Both the position numbers and the translations under genes were made by a program. A stretch of DNA of 64,000 nt from Streptomyces roseicoloratus (lineage in GTDB: Bacteria; Actinomycetota; Actinomycetes; Streptomycetales; Streptomycetaceae): assembly GCF_004117935.1 (NCBI RefSeq), contig NZ_SDOY01000062.1, positions 39,961-103,960 on the forward strand. Reading direction: 5' to 3'. Shown here one piece after another: positions 36,453 to 44,992 of this stretch (position 1 is the first letter of the stretch; each line of letters starts with the position of its first letter). The notes under the pieces are model-generated. The model saw only the letters and a program-made list of their open reading frames with translations. It was not told the DNA's origin and ran no database searches.

Positions 36453-37271
36453 ATGCGTCGTCCCATCGCCCGAGCATTGACCGGTGCCCTGGGCCTGATC
36501 GCGGCGGGGGCGGGACCGCTCGCCACCGCACCACCAGCGGCCGCCGACAGCGTCGTGGTCGGCGGGCAGCCGACCCGGATCACCGAGGCGCCGTGGGTCG
36601 TCGCCCTCTCCAGCCGTGACCGGTTCGGAGGTACGCGGGCGGGGCAGTTCTGCGGGGGCGTCGTCGTGGCTCCCACCAAGGTGCTCACGGCGGCGCACTG
36701 CCTGGGCCGTGAGGTGCTGGGTGGCGAGCCGTGGCAGCTCTCCGACTTCACGGTGATCGCGGGGCGCACCTCGCTGCGCGGCCGCGGAGGCCAGGAGGTC
36801 CGGGTCTCCGGCACCTGGGTCAACCCGGCGTACGACCGGCGGACCAACTCGGGCGACCTGGCGGTGCTCACGCTGGCGAAGGCGCTGCCGGAGTCGTACG
36901 TCATCGAGGTGGCCCGCCCGGACGACGCCGCGCTCTCGCCGGGGACGGCGGCCGCCGTGTACGGCTGGGGCGACACGACCGGCAAGGGGACGTACGCGAT
37001 GTCGCTGCGGTCGGCGCGGGTGCGGGTGCTGCCCGACGAGGCCTGTGAGCGGGCCTACCAGAGCGGTTCCGGTGCCGCGTACCGCGGGGACACCATGCTG
37101 TGCGCGGGCGACCCCGAGGGCGGCCGCGACGCCTGCCAGGGCGACAGCGGAGGGCCGCTGGTGGCCGGGGGGCGGCTGATCGGTCTGGTGTCGTGGGGGA
37201 GCGGCTGCGGGCAGCCGGAGAATCCCGGGGTGTACACACGGGTCCCGACGGTGCTGCCCAGTCGGATCTGA
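36453..37271 (+). CDS. Secreted trypsin-like serine protease (S1A)
   Basis: 272 aa with a Sec signal peptide (MRRPIARALTGALGLIAAGAG, cleavage near AAADS, residues 30-33). The mature chain starts almost at VVGGQPT, the usual activation site, so there is little or no propeptide. Catalytic triad His82 (TAAHC), Asp135 (SGDLAVL) and Ser232 (GDSGGPL). Asp226 in RDACQGDSGG is the S1-pocket residue that gives trypsin specificity for Lys/Arg. Six cysteines can form three disulfides. GGAGG lies just before the ATG. Extracellular, probably nutrient release or mycelial turnover. Confidence 0.92.
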   Translation: MRRPIARALTGALGLIAAGAGPLATAPPAAADSVVVGGQPTRITEAPWVVALSSRDRFGGTRAGQFCGGVVVAPTKVLTAAHCLGREVLGGEPWQLSDFTVIAGRTSLRGRGGQEVRVSGTWVNPAYDRRTNSGDLAVLTLAKALPESYVIEVARPDDAALSPGTAAAVYGWGDTTGKGTYAMSLRSARVRVLPDEACERAYQSGSGAAYRGDTMLCAGDPEGGRDACQGDSGGPLVAGGRLIGLVSWGSGCGQPENPGVYTRVPTVLPSRI

Positions 37272-37335
37272 GCCGGTCCGCGCCGGGCGGCGAGTACAGC
37301 GTGACGCGTTGTCAGCGGCCCGTCACGGTACGAGA

Positions 37336-37376
37336 ACGGGCGGCCACCCCCCTGTGCTGCGGGAGTGGCCGCCCGT
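37336..37376. terminator. Hairpin between protease and DUF7455 genes
   Basis: CGGGCGGCCAC (37337-37347) pairs with GTGGCCGCCCG (37365-37375), closed by an extra A-T pair; convergent genes on both sides. Confidence 0.7.
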
Positions 37377-37424
37377 CGGCCGGTCGTCAGGAACCGGCTC
37401 CTGGCTCGTCGTGGCTGCGAAGCG

Positions 37425-37655
37425 TCAGTGCTCGTCACCCATCGTCCGGGCCGGCACGTCGGTGAGCCGGTCCGTCTCGTCCTGTATCTCAGCGGCGATC
37501 TTCTTGAGTTCCGGCTCGAACTTGCGTCCGTGGTGGGCGCAGAAGAGCAAGTCACCGCCGCTGGTGAGAACGACACGCAGGTATGCCTGGGCGCCGCAGC
37601 GGTCGCAGCGGTCAGCGGCCGTCAGGGGGCTCGCGGGGGTCAGAACAGTAGTCAC
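37425..37655 (-). CDS. Small DUF7455 zinc-binding-like protein
   Basis: 76 aa. CDRCGAQAYLRVVL (Cys 17 and 20) and LLFCAHHGRKFEP (Cys 39, His 41, His 42) give a CxxC...CxHH pattern that suggests a small zinc ribbon. The C-terminus is a charged helix. GTG start. It is very conserved next to the parE gene in Streptomyces (from memory). Function unknown; could be a transcription or nucleic-acid accessory protein (inference). Confidence 0.75.
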   Translation of the reverse strand: MTTVLTPASPLTAADRCDRCGAQAYLRVVLTSGGDLLFCAHHGRKFEPELKKIAAEIQDETDRLTDVPARTMGDEH

Positions 37656-38087
37656 GTCGCCTCTTCTCTAGCTCGACGAGCTGTCGTACCAGGGTCAACA
37701 TCCAACCAGGCCGAAAACGTTCCCGCTCGTGGCTTTTCCTCGAAACTTCTTCGCAAGGTGGCTGTCTGCTGCCGGTTGGCGGCGAATGAGCCGTATTGCT
37801 TCGCTCTACGGGTTTCGCATTGCTGTGTGTGGTCGTGTCCCTCCGGCGGGTTGCCGGTTGTTCATGAGGACGTGCCCGAACCCTAAATGGTTCATGCCTG
37901 GAAGGGAACGTGATGTTCGCGTCACCCCATCGAGGGATCGAACATCCATACGACACTGGACTAGCATGAGGAATCAGGAGGGTGGCGTGGCAACGGCTCT
38001 ACCAGGCATCGGTACCCTCTGACCGGTGACCGACGCCGGGCCTTACCCCACGGGGCCAGTTTTCAAATTCAGCGAGGAGCGAACCGC
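37656..38087. other. 432-bp divergent region DUF7455 / parE
   Basis: Noticeably less G/C-rich than its surroundings. Contains two inverted repeats, GAACC-N6-GGTTC (37878-37893) and GAAC-N5-GTTC (37906-37918), a -10-like TAGCAT (37962-37967) and a possible 11-codon leader ORF. Not a canonical SOS box, because the GAAC/GTTC spacer is five, not four. Confidence 0.5.
37987..38022 (+). CDS. Possible 11-codon leader peptide before parE
   Basis: GTG at 37987 preceded by AGGAGG (37976-37981) with a 5-nt gap, coding MATALPGIGTL and ending at TGA 38020-38022, 65 bases before the parE start. The -10-like TAGCAT (37962-37967) would start transcription just ahead of it. Could be a regulatory leader or a chance short frame; the strength of the ribosome site favours translation. 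Confidence 0.35.
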   Translation: MATALPGIGTL

Positions 38088-40202
38088 GTGACCGCCGAGA
38101 CGTCCGTGCCGTCCAGTGCGCTGCTGACCGCAGACCGTGACGGTTCCAACTACACCGCGCGGCACCTGCTCGTCCTCGAAGGGCTCGAAGCCGTCCGCAA
38201 GCGCCCCGGCATGTACATCGGGTCCACCGACAGCCGTGGCCTGATGCACTGCCTCTGGGAGATCATCGACAACTCCGTCGACGAGGCCCTCGGCGGCCAC
38301 TGCGACCACATCGAGGTCATCCTCCACGACGACGGCTCGGTCGAGGTCCACGACAACGGCCGCGGCATCCCCGTCGACGTCGAGCCCAAGACCGGCCTCT
38401 CCGGCGTCGAGGTCGTCATGACCAAGCTGCACGCCGGCGGAAAGTTCGGCGGCGGCTCGTACGCGGCCTCCGGCGGTCTGCACGGCGTGGGCGCCTCCGT
38501 GGTGAACGCGCTCTCCGCCCGCCTCGACGTCGAGGTCGACCGCGGCACCACCCACAGCATCAGCTTCCGCCGCGGCGTCCCCGGCATCTTCACCGAGCAG
38601 GGACCCGACGCGCCCTTCGACCCGGGCAGCGGCCTGCGCAAGGGCAAGCGCGTCCCCAAGGGCCGCACCGGCACGCGCATCCGCTACTGGGCGGACCGCC
38701 AGATCTTCCTCAAGGACGCCAAGCTCTCCCTGGAGACGCTGCACCAGCGCGCCCGCCAGACCGCCTTCCTCGTCCCCGGCCTCACCATCGTCGTCCGCGA
38801 CGAGCGCGACCTGGACGGCATCGGCAAGAGCGAGGAGACCTTCCGCTTCGACGGCGGCATCAGCGAGTTCTGCGAGTTCCTCGCCCAGGACAAGGCCGTC
38901 TGCGACGTGCTCCGCCTCACCGGGCAGGGCACCTTCAAGGAGACCGTCCCGGTCCTCGACGACCGCGGCCACATGACCCCGACCGAGGTCACCCGCGAGC
39001 TCGGCGTCGACGTCGCCCTGCGCTGGGGCACCGGCTACGACACGACCGTCCGGTCCTTCGTGAACATCATCGCCACGCCCAAGGGCGGCACCCACGTCTC
39101 CGGCTTCGAGCAGGCGATCACCAAGACGGTCAACGAGGTGCTGCGCTCCGCGAAGCTGCTGCGCGTCGCCGAGGACGACATCGTCAAGGACGACGCCCTC
39201 GAAGGCCTCACCGCCGTCGTCACCGTGCGCCTCGCCGAGCCGCAGTTCGAGGGGCAGACCAAGGAGGTGCTCGGCACCTCCGCGGCCCGCCGGATCGTCG
39301 CCAACGTCGTCGGCAAGGAGCTCAAGGCCTTCCTGACCTCCACCAAGCGCGACGCCAAGGCCCAGGCCCGCGCCGTCCTGGAGAAGGCGGTCGCCGCCGC
39401 CCGCACCCGCATCGCGGCCCGCCAGCACAAGGAGGCCCAGCGCAGGAAGACCGCCCTGGAGTCCTCCTCGCTGCCCGCCAAGCTCGCCGACTGCCGCAGC
39501 GACGACGTCGAGCGCAGCGAGCTCTTCATCGTCGAGGGAGACTCCGCGCTCGGCACCGCCAAGCTCGCGCGCAACAGCGAGTTCCAGGCCCTGCTGCCGA
39601 TCCGCGGCAAGATCCTCAACGTCCAGAAGTCCTCCGTCGCGGACATGCTCAAGAACGCCGAGTGCGGAGCGATCATCCAGGTCATAGGAGCGGGCTCGGG
39701 CCGCACCTTCGACATCGACGCGGCGCGGTACGGGAAGGTCATCATGATGACCGACGCCGACGTCGACGGCTCCCACATCCGCACGCTGCTGCTGACCCTG
39801 TTCCAGCGCTACATGCGGCCCATGGTCGAGCAGGGCCGCGTCTTCGCCGCCGTGCCGCCGCTGCACCGCATCGAACTCGTCCAGCCCAAGAAGGGCCAGG
39901 ACAAGTACGTCTACACGTACTCGGACAACGAGCTGCGCCAGACCCTGCTCGAGTTCCAGCGCAAGGGCGTCCGCTACAAGGACTCCATCCAGCGCTACAA
40001 GGGCCTCGGCGAGATGGACGCCGACCAGCTGGCGGAGACCACCATGGACCCCCGCCACCGCACCCTGCGCCGGATCAACATCGGTGACCTGGAGGCGGCC
40101 GAGCAGGTCTTCGACCTGCTCATGGGCAACGACGTGGCGCCCCGCAAGGAGTTCATCACCAGCTCCGCGGCGACCCTCGACCGCTCGCGCATCGACGCCT
40201 GA
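38088..40202 (+). CDS. parE: DNA topoisomerase IV-like subunit B (ParE/GyrB2)
   Basis: 704-aa ATPase subunit of a type IIA topoisomerase. GHKL domain: catalytic Glu58 in WEIIDNSVDEAL, DNGRGIPVDV, and GGKFGGGSYAASGGLHGVGASVVNALS, the lid loop. TOPRIM domain: FIVEGDSALGTAKLARNSEFQALLPIRGK (about 480) and MMTDADVDGSHIRTLLLTLF. GyrB usually has EGDSAGGSA; the EGDSALGTA form and the distance from dnaA support ParE. GTG start with GAGGAG. Partner is the ParC gene at 46356. In Streptomyces the pair decatenates chromosomes at sporulation. Confidence 0.92.
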   Translation: MTAETSVPSSALLTADRDGSNYTARHLLVLEGLEAVRKRPGMYIGSTDSRGLMHCLWEIIDNSVDEALGGHCDHIEVILHDDGSVEVHDNGRGIPVDVEPKTGLSGVEVVMTKLHAGGKFGGGSYAASGGLHGVGASVVNALSARLDVEVDRGTTHSISFRRGVPGIFTEQGPDAPFDPGSGLRKGKRVPKGRTGTRIRYWADRQIFLKDAKLSLETLHQRARQTAFLVPGLTIVVRDERDLDGIGKSEETFRFDGGISEFCEFLAQDKAVCDVLRLTGQGTFKETVPVLDDRGHMTPTEVTRELGVDVALRWGTGYDTTVRSFVNIIATPKGGTHVSGFEQAITKTVNEVLRSAKLLRVAEDDIVKDDALEGLTAVVTVRLAEPQFEGQTKEVLGTSAARRIVANVVGKELKAFLTSTKRDAKAQARAVLEKAVAAARTRIAARQHKEAQRRKTALESSSLPAKLADCRSDDVERSELFIVEGDSALGTAKLARNSEFQALLPIRGKILNVQKSSVADMLKNAECGAIIQVIGAGSGRTFDIDAARYGKVIMMTDADVDGSHIRTLLLTLFQRYMRPMVEQGRVFAAVPPLHRIELVQPKKGQDKYVYTYSDNELRQTLLEFQRKGVRYKDSIQRYKGLGEMDADQLAETTMDPRHRTLRRINIGDLEAAEQVFDLLMGNDVAPRKEFITSSAATLDRSRIDA

Positions 40203-40221
40203 CGAGCACCCGCGGGACCAC

Positions 40222-40250
40222 CGCCCCCGGCGCCGTGCGCGCCGGGGGCG
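40222..40250 (+). terminator. parE terminator
   Basis: Perfect 12-bp stem CGCCCCCGGCGC (40222-40233) and complement (40239-40250), loop CGTGC, followed by TCTT. Confidence 0.75.
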
Positions 40251-40359
40251 TCTTCACACCATGGGGTGAAAAGGAGCGGGAGAAGAGTCCGGGATCTTCC
40301 CGCTCTGTCCATTCTTGGGCATGCGGCCGAAACGGTTCGCTGACAAGGAGAGTTCACCC

Positions 40360-40836
40360 GTGGAGAAGCAGGAAGGGCGCGACCCCGCGACGGTACGGTT
40401 CGACGACCCCTGGTACGACGAGCTGGCCGCCGGCTGGGGCGAGCACGATCAGGCCGACGCGCCCGCCGAGGTTGCGCCGGGCTCCGTTCCCCGGCAGCAG
40501 GCCGCCCCCAGCGCCGCCGACATCTATCTGGAGGTGCAGCGCAGCCCCGCCTTCCAGGAAGTGCGCGGACGCTACCGCCGGTTCGTCTTCCCCGCCGCCC
40601 TCGCCTTCCTCCTCTGGTACCTGGCGTACGTCGTCGCCGCCATCGCCGTGCCCGGTCTGATGGCCCGGCCCGTCGCCGGCGCCGTCAACGTCGCGATGGT
40701 CGCCGGACTCGGCCAGTTCGCCACCACCTTCCTGCTGACCTGGGCCTACGCCCGGCACGCGAGGCTGCGCCGGGACCGCGCCGCCCTCGAACTGCGCTGG
40801 GACACCCAGGAGATGACCAGAGGGGCGCGGCAGTGA
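40360..40836 (+). CDS. DUF485 membrane protein (YjcH-like)
   Basis: 158 aa with GTG start after AAGGAGAG (spacer about 8). Residues 1-60 are cytoplasmic and acidic. The DUF485 domain (about 66-140) has SPAFQEVRGRYRRFVFPAALAFLLWYLAYVV and a second helix AVNVAMVAGLGQFATTFLLTWAY. Such proteins are encoded with ActP/MctC-type carboxylate symporters and are assumed to be an accessory subunit. The stop overlaps the symporter GTG by 4 bp, so the two are translationally coupled. Confidence 0.85.
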   Translation: MEKQEGRDPATVRFDDPWYDELAAGWGEHDQADAPAEVAPGSVPRQQAAPSAADIYLEVQRSPAFQEVRGRYRRFVFPAALAFLLWYLAYVVAAIAVPGLMARPVAGAVNVAMVAGLGQFATTFLLTWAYARHARLRRDRAALELRWDTQEMTRGARQ

Positions 40837-42425
40837 CCGGAGACCACCAGACCCTCGCGCTGCTGCTGTTCAGCACCTTCGTCGCGGTCACGCTCGGCAT
40901 CACCACCTGGGTCAGCCGCAACCGCCGCGGCTCCGAGGAGGAGTTCTACGCCGGCGGGCGGCTCTTCTCGCCCATGGAGAACGGATTCGCCATCGCCGGC
41001 GACTACATGTCCGCCGCCTCCTTCCTCGGCATCTCCGGACTCATCGCGCTCTTCGGCTACGACGGCATGCTCTACTCCGTCGGCTTCCTCGTCGCCTGGC
41101 TGGTCGTCCTCCTCCTCGTCGCCGAACTCGTCCGCAACTGCGGCCGGTTCACCCTCGCCGACGTCGTGGCCTCCCGGATGGCCGAGCGGCCCGTCCGGAT
41201 CGCCGCCGGAGCCTCCTCCGTCACCGTCTCCGTGCTCTACCTGGTGGCCCAGATGGTCGGGGCCGGCAGTCTGGTCGCCCTGCTGCTCGGCGGCACCAGC
41301 GACGCCGCCCGGTCCTGGACGGTGATCGGCGTCGGCGCGCTGATGGTCGTCTACGTGTCGCTCGGCGGCATGCGGGCCACCACCTGGATCCAGATCGTCA
41401 AGGCCGTGCTGCTGATGGCCGGCACGATCGCCCTCACCGCGCTCGTCCTGGTCCGCTTCCACTTCGACGTGGACCAGCTGCTCACCACCGCGGCCGAACG
41501 CAGCGGCCACGGGCGGGACTTCCTCGCCCCGGGGCTGCGCTACGGCGGCGACTGGACCGCCCGCCTCGACTTCGTCAGCCTCGGTCTCGCCCTGGTCCTC
41601 GGCACCGCGGGCCTCCCGCACATCCTCTCCCGCTTCTACACCGTGCCCACGGCCCGCGCCGCGCGCCGCTCGGTCGTCTGGTCCATCGGCCTCATCGGCG
41701 GCTTCTACCTGATGACCATCGTCCTCGGCTTCGGGGCCGCCGCCGTCGTCGGCCCCGACACCGTCCGCGCCTCCAACAGCGCCGGGAACACGGCCGTACC
41801 GCTGCTCGCGCTCGACCTCGGCGGCGGCGCCGGATCCACCGGGGGCACCGTGCTGTTCGCGGTGGTCGCCGCCGTCGCCTTCGCCACCATCCTCGCGGTG
41901 GTCGCCGGCATCACGCTCGCCTCCTCCGCGTCCGTCGCGCACGACCTCTACGCCTCCCTGCGCCGCCGAAACGCCCGGCCCTACAGCGAGGTGACGGTCG
42001 CCCGGGTCGCCGCGGCCGGGATCGGGGCCGTCGCGATCGGTCTCGGACTGCTCGCCCGCGACCTCAACGTGGCCTTCCTCGTCGGCCTCGCCTTCGCCGT
42101 CGCGGCCTCCGCGAACCTGCCCGTCCTGCTCTACTCGCTCTTCTGGCGCCGCTTCACCACCCGGGGCGCCGTCTGGTCGGTCTACGGCGGGCTCGTCCCG
42201 GCGGTCCTGCTCGTGCTGGTCTCGCCGGTGGTCTCCGGCAGCCCCGAATCCCTGTTCCCCGGCGTGGACCTCCGGCTCTTCCCGCTGCAGAACCCCGGCG
42301 TGGTATCCATCCCGCTCGGCTTCCTCGCGGGATGGCTCGGCACCGTCACCTCGCCCGAGCCGCCGGACCACGCCCGGTACGCCGAGACGGAGGTACGGGC
42401 GCTCACCGGCGCAGGGGCCGTGTGA
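40833..42425 (+). CDS. Sodium:solute symporter (cation/carboxylate, ActP/MctC-like)
   Basis: 530-aa SSS-family transporter with about 13 membrane helices. The N-terminal FAIAGDYMSAASFLGISGLIALFGYDG and TLADVVASRMAERPVRIAAGASS are typical of acetate/pyruvate permeases, as are GTAGLPHILSRFYTVPTARAARRSV and ASSASVAHDLYASL. Likely imports short monocarboxylates with Na+ or H+. Begins inside the DUF485 stop. A CitA/DpiB-type two-component system is encoded convergently just 7 bases after the stop and probably senses the same substrate class. Confidence 0.88.
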   Translation: MTGDHQTLALLLFSTFVAVTLGITTWVSRNRRGSEEEFYAGGRLFSPMENGFAIAGDYMSAASFLGISGLIALFGYDGMLYSVGFLVAWLVVLLLVAELVRNCGRFTLADVVASRMAERPVRIAAGASSVTVSVLYLVAQMVGAGSLVALLLGGTSDAARSWTVIGVGALMVVYVSLGGMRATTWIQIVKAVLLMAGTIALTALVLVRFHFDVDQLLTTAAERSGHGRDFLAPGLRYGGDWTARLDFVSLGLALVLGTAGLPHILSRFYTVPTARAARRSVVWSIGLIGGFYLMTIVLGFGAAAVVGPDTVRASNSAGNTAVPLLALDLGGGAGSTGGTVLFAVVAAVAFATILAVVAGITLASSASVAHDLYASLRRRNARPYSEVTVARVAAAGIGAVAIGLGLLARDLNVAFLVGLAFAVAASANLPVLLYSLFWRRFTTRGAVWSVYGGLVPAVLLVLVSPVVSGSPESLFPGVDLRLFPLQNPGVVSIPLGFLAGWLGTVTSPEPPDHARYAETEVRALTGAGAV

Positions 42426-42431
42426 CGACGG

Positions 42432-43127
42432 TCAGGGCGCGGCCGGGCTTCCCCACACGTACCGGTGCTCGGGGCGGCCCGTCTCGCCGTACTTCAGCGA
42501 GAGCCGCACCCGGCCGGTGCGCTCCAGGAGCTTGAGGTAGCGCTGGGCGGTCTGCCGGCTCACCCCGGACCGCTCGGCGATCTCCTGCGCCGACAGCGGC
42601 CCGTCCGCCGCGAGCAGCACCTGCCGCACCAGCTCGGCCGTCGTCGGGGAATGACCCTTGGGCAGGTCCGGCTCGACCGTGCCCGCGGACAGGGCGCCGA
42701 AGATGCGGTCCACCTCGGCCTGTTCCGCCTCGCCGCCGACGTCCAGGGTCCGCCGCAGCGCCGCGTACGCCTCCAGCCTGGCGCGCAGTCCGGCGAAGCT
42801 GAACGGCTTCACCAGGTACTGCAGCGCTCCGTGCCGCATCGCCGCCTGCACGGTGGCCACGTCACGGGCCGCGGTCACCATGATCACGTCGCACGGCCGG
42901 CCGAGGGCGCGCAGCTCGCGTACGACCCCGAGACCGTTCCCGTCCGGGAGGTAGTGGTCGAGCAGCACCAGGTCCACCGGAGGCTCCGCCCCGGCGAGCC
43001 GGTCCAGCGCCTCCGCGGCCGAGTGGGTCACGCCGACCACACGGAAACCCGGCACCTTCGCCACGTAAGCGGCGTTGACCTTCGCCACCCGTACGTCGTC
43101 GTCGACGACCAGGACCCCGATCACCAC
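42432..43127 (-). CDS. Response regulator, CitB/DpiA family
   Basis: 231 aa. Receiver domain 1-120 with the acidic pocket VVDDDVRVAKV, phospho-Asp57 in LVLLDHYLPDGNG and Lys in YLVKPFSF (about 107). The C-terminal HTH (TAELVRQVLLAADGPLSAQEIAERSGVSRQTAQRYLKLLERTGRV, about 160-205) is of the CitB/DcuR winged type. The GTG start overlaps the kinase stop, so the kinase is made first. Probable target: the DUF485-symporter operon (inference from position). Confidence 0.9.
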   Translation of the reverse strand: MVIGVLVVDDDVRVAKVNAAYVAKVPGFRVVGVTHSAAEALDRLAGAEPPVDLVLLDHYLPDGNGLGVVRELRALGRPCDVIMVTAARDVATVQAAMRHGALQYLVKPFSFAGLRARLEAYAALRRTLDVGGEAEQAEVDRIFGALSAGTVEPDLPKGHSPTTAELVRQVLLAADGPLSAQEIAERSGVSRQTAQRYLKLLERTGRVRLSLKYGETGRPEHRYVWGSPAAP

Positions 43128-44872
43128 GCCTCCTCCGGGACCACCGGCGCGCGCCCCTCGCCGGCCGCGCGCTCCGCACCCGCCGCGCGCTCCTCGTCCG
43201 GCCCGGCCGGCGCGTCAGGCCCGCCGAGGGCGTCCGGTTCGACGAGCGCGTCCGGCAGCACCACGGTGAACTCCGCGCCGCCGTCCGCGCCGGAGCCGAC
43301 CCGGGCGCTGCCGCCGCGCCGCTCCGCGAGCCGTCGCACCAGGGCGAGTCCCAGTCCCCGCCTGCCGTGGGCCGGCGGCTCCTTGGTGGTCCATCCCTCG
43401 GTGAAGACCAGTTCGCGCCGCTCGTCGGGCACGCCGGGGCCGCTGTCCGTGACCTTCAGCACCACCGTCCGGCCCTCGGCGCGCAGATCCACCTCCACGC
43501 GCGCGTGGAGGCTGCCGGAGGCGGCGTCCAGGGCGTTGTCGACGAGGTTGCCGACCACCGTGACCAGTTCGGGCGGGTCGACCAGCCGGTCCGCGAGCAG
43601 CGAGCCGGGGGCGAGACGCAGCGAGACGCCCCGTTCGGCGGCGACGGCCGCCTTGCCGACCAGGAGCGCGGCGAGCAGCGGGTCGTGGACCTTCTCCGTG
43701 ACCTGCTCGGCCGTCGCCCGGTGCACGCCGGCCACCTCGGTGACGAACTCGACGGCCTCGTCGTACATCTCCAGTTCGAGCAGGCCGAGCAGGGTGTGCA
43801 TCCGGTTGGCGTGTTCGTGGTCCTGGGCGCGCAGGGCGTCGATCAGTCCGCGCGTGGAGTCCAGCTCGCGGCCCAGCGTCTCCAGCTCGGTGCGGTCGCG
43901 CAGGGTGGCGACGGCGCCGCCGTCGTCCGTGGGCATCCGGTTGGCGATCAGCACCCGGCTGCCGCGCACCGTGACCAGGTCCTCGCCGGTCACGCGGCCC
44001 GCGAGCACGTCCGCGGCGCGGCCGGCACCCAGCACCTCCTCGAGGGGCCGGCCGGTGGCCTCCGGTCCGAGGCCCAGCAGCCGCTGCGCCTCGTCGTTCA
44101 TCAGCCGGATCCGGCCGGTGCCGTCGAGCGCGACGACGCCCTCACGGATGCCGTGCAGCATCGCCTCGCGTTCGGCGAGCAGCGCCGAGATGTCGGAGAA
44201 GGCCAGGTCGTGGGTCTGCCGCTGGAGGCGGCGGGAGATCAGATACGCGGCGAGCGCGCCCGCCGCAAGGGCACCGCCGGCGTACCGGAGCAGCCCGGGG
44301 ATGGCCGCCAGCAGCCGGTCGCGCACGCTGTCGTACGCGATGCCGACGGACACCGCGCCGACGATCTCGCCACGGCGGTCCCGCAGCGGTGCCTTGCCCC
44401 GCGCCGAGCGGCCCAGGGTGCCGCTGTCGATCTCCATCACCTCGTGCCCGGCGAGCACGTCGCCCGGGTCGGTGGAGACCCGCCGCCCGATCCGCGCCGG
44501 GTCGGTGTGCGACCAGCGGATCCCGCGCGGATCCATCACCACCACGTACTCGGCACCTGTCGAGCGCCGGATCCGCTCCGCCTCCGCCTGCACGGGACCC
44601 TGCGGCGACGGCCGGGTGGCCGCCAGATCGGCGGCGACCCGCGGCGAGGCCGTGGTCTGCGCGATGGCGAGCGCGCGGCGCATGGCCTGGTCGTCCAGCT
44701 GGGCGCTGAGCGGGGCCAGGAACAGGCCGGTGGCGAGTACCGTCACGCCCGTCGCGATGGCCAGCTGCATCAGCAGGACCTGCGAGAACACCCGCCGCGG
44801 CCACCCGATCCCGCGCCGGCGCACCGGCGGGCGCACGGGGCGCCGCGAGCGGCGGGCGGATGCGGGGTTCAT
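43121..44872 (-). CDS. Sensor histidine kinase, CitA/DcuS/DpiB family
   Basis: 583 aa. Two membrane helices (about 28-55 and 205-227) flank an extracytoplasmic Cache-like domain (PQGPVQAEAERIRRSTGAEYVVVMDPRGIRWSHTDPARIG), the citrate/dicarboxylate sensor fold. Then a cytoplasmic PAS domain (REGVVALDGTGRIRLMNDEAQRLLG), the H-box RAQDHEHANRMHTLLGLLELE (His352 or 354) and an ATPase domain with VVGNLVDNALDAA and TDSGPGVPDERRELVF. The C-terminal 55 residues are disordered. Starts at ATG 44872. Likely senses a small carboxylate taken up by the adjacent symporter. Confidence 0.9.
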   Translation of the reverse strand: MNPASARRSRRPVRPPVRRRGIGWPRRVFSQVLLMQLAIATGVTVLATGLFLAPLSAQLDDQAMRRALAIAQTTASPRVAADLAATRPSPQGPVQAEAERIRRSTGAEYVVVMDPRGIRWSHTDPARIGRRVSTDPGDVLAGHEVMEIDSGTLGRSARGKAPLRDRRGEIVGAVSVGIAYDSVRDRLLAAIPGLLRYAGGALAAGALAAYLISRRLQRQTHDLAFSDISALLAEREAMLHGIREGVVALDGTGRIRLMNDEAQRLLGLGPEATGRPLEEVLGAGRAADVLAGRVTGEDLVTVRGSRVLIANRMPTDDGGAVATLRDRTELETLGRELDSTRGLIDALRAQDHEHANRMHTLLGLLELEMYDEAVEFVTEVAGVHRATAEQVTEKVHDPLLAALLVGKAAVAAERGVSLRLAPGSLLADRLVDPPELVTVVGNLVDNALDAASGSLHARVEVDLRAEGRTVVLKVTDSGPGVPDERRELVFTEGWTTKEPPAHGRRGLGLALVRRLAERRGGSARVGSGADGGAEFTVVLPDALVEPDALGGPDAPAGPDEERAAGAERAAGEGRAPVVPEEAW

Positions 44873-44992
44873 GGCGGAAACCGTACGGGGACCGGGGCCC
44901 GACCGGAAATGCCGCTGCCGGGGGCGGCGCGGGGTCCTGCCTATCCTGGGGGCTTCGCAAGCACAGGTACCGACGGCACGGAGGCATGACCC

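Noticed and set aside
37906..37918. SOS box upstream of parE (GAACGTGATGTTC)
   Set aside because: The GAAC/GTTC arms are five bases apart; LexA sites in actinobacteria need four. Kept only as a palindrome of unknown use.
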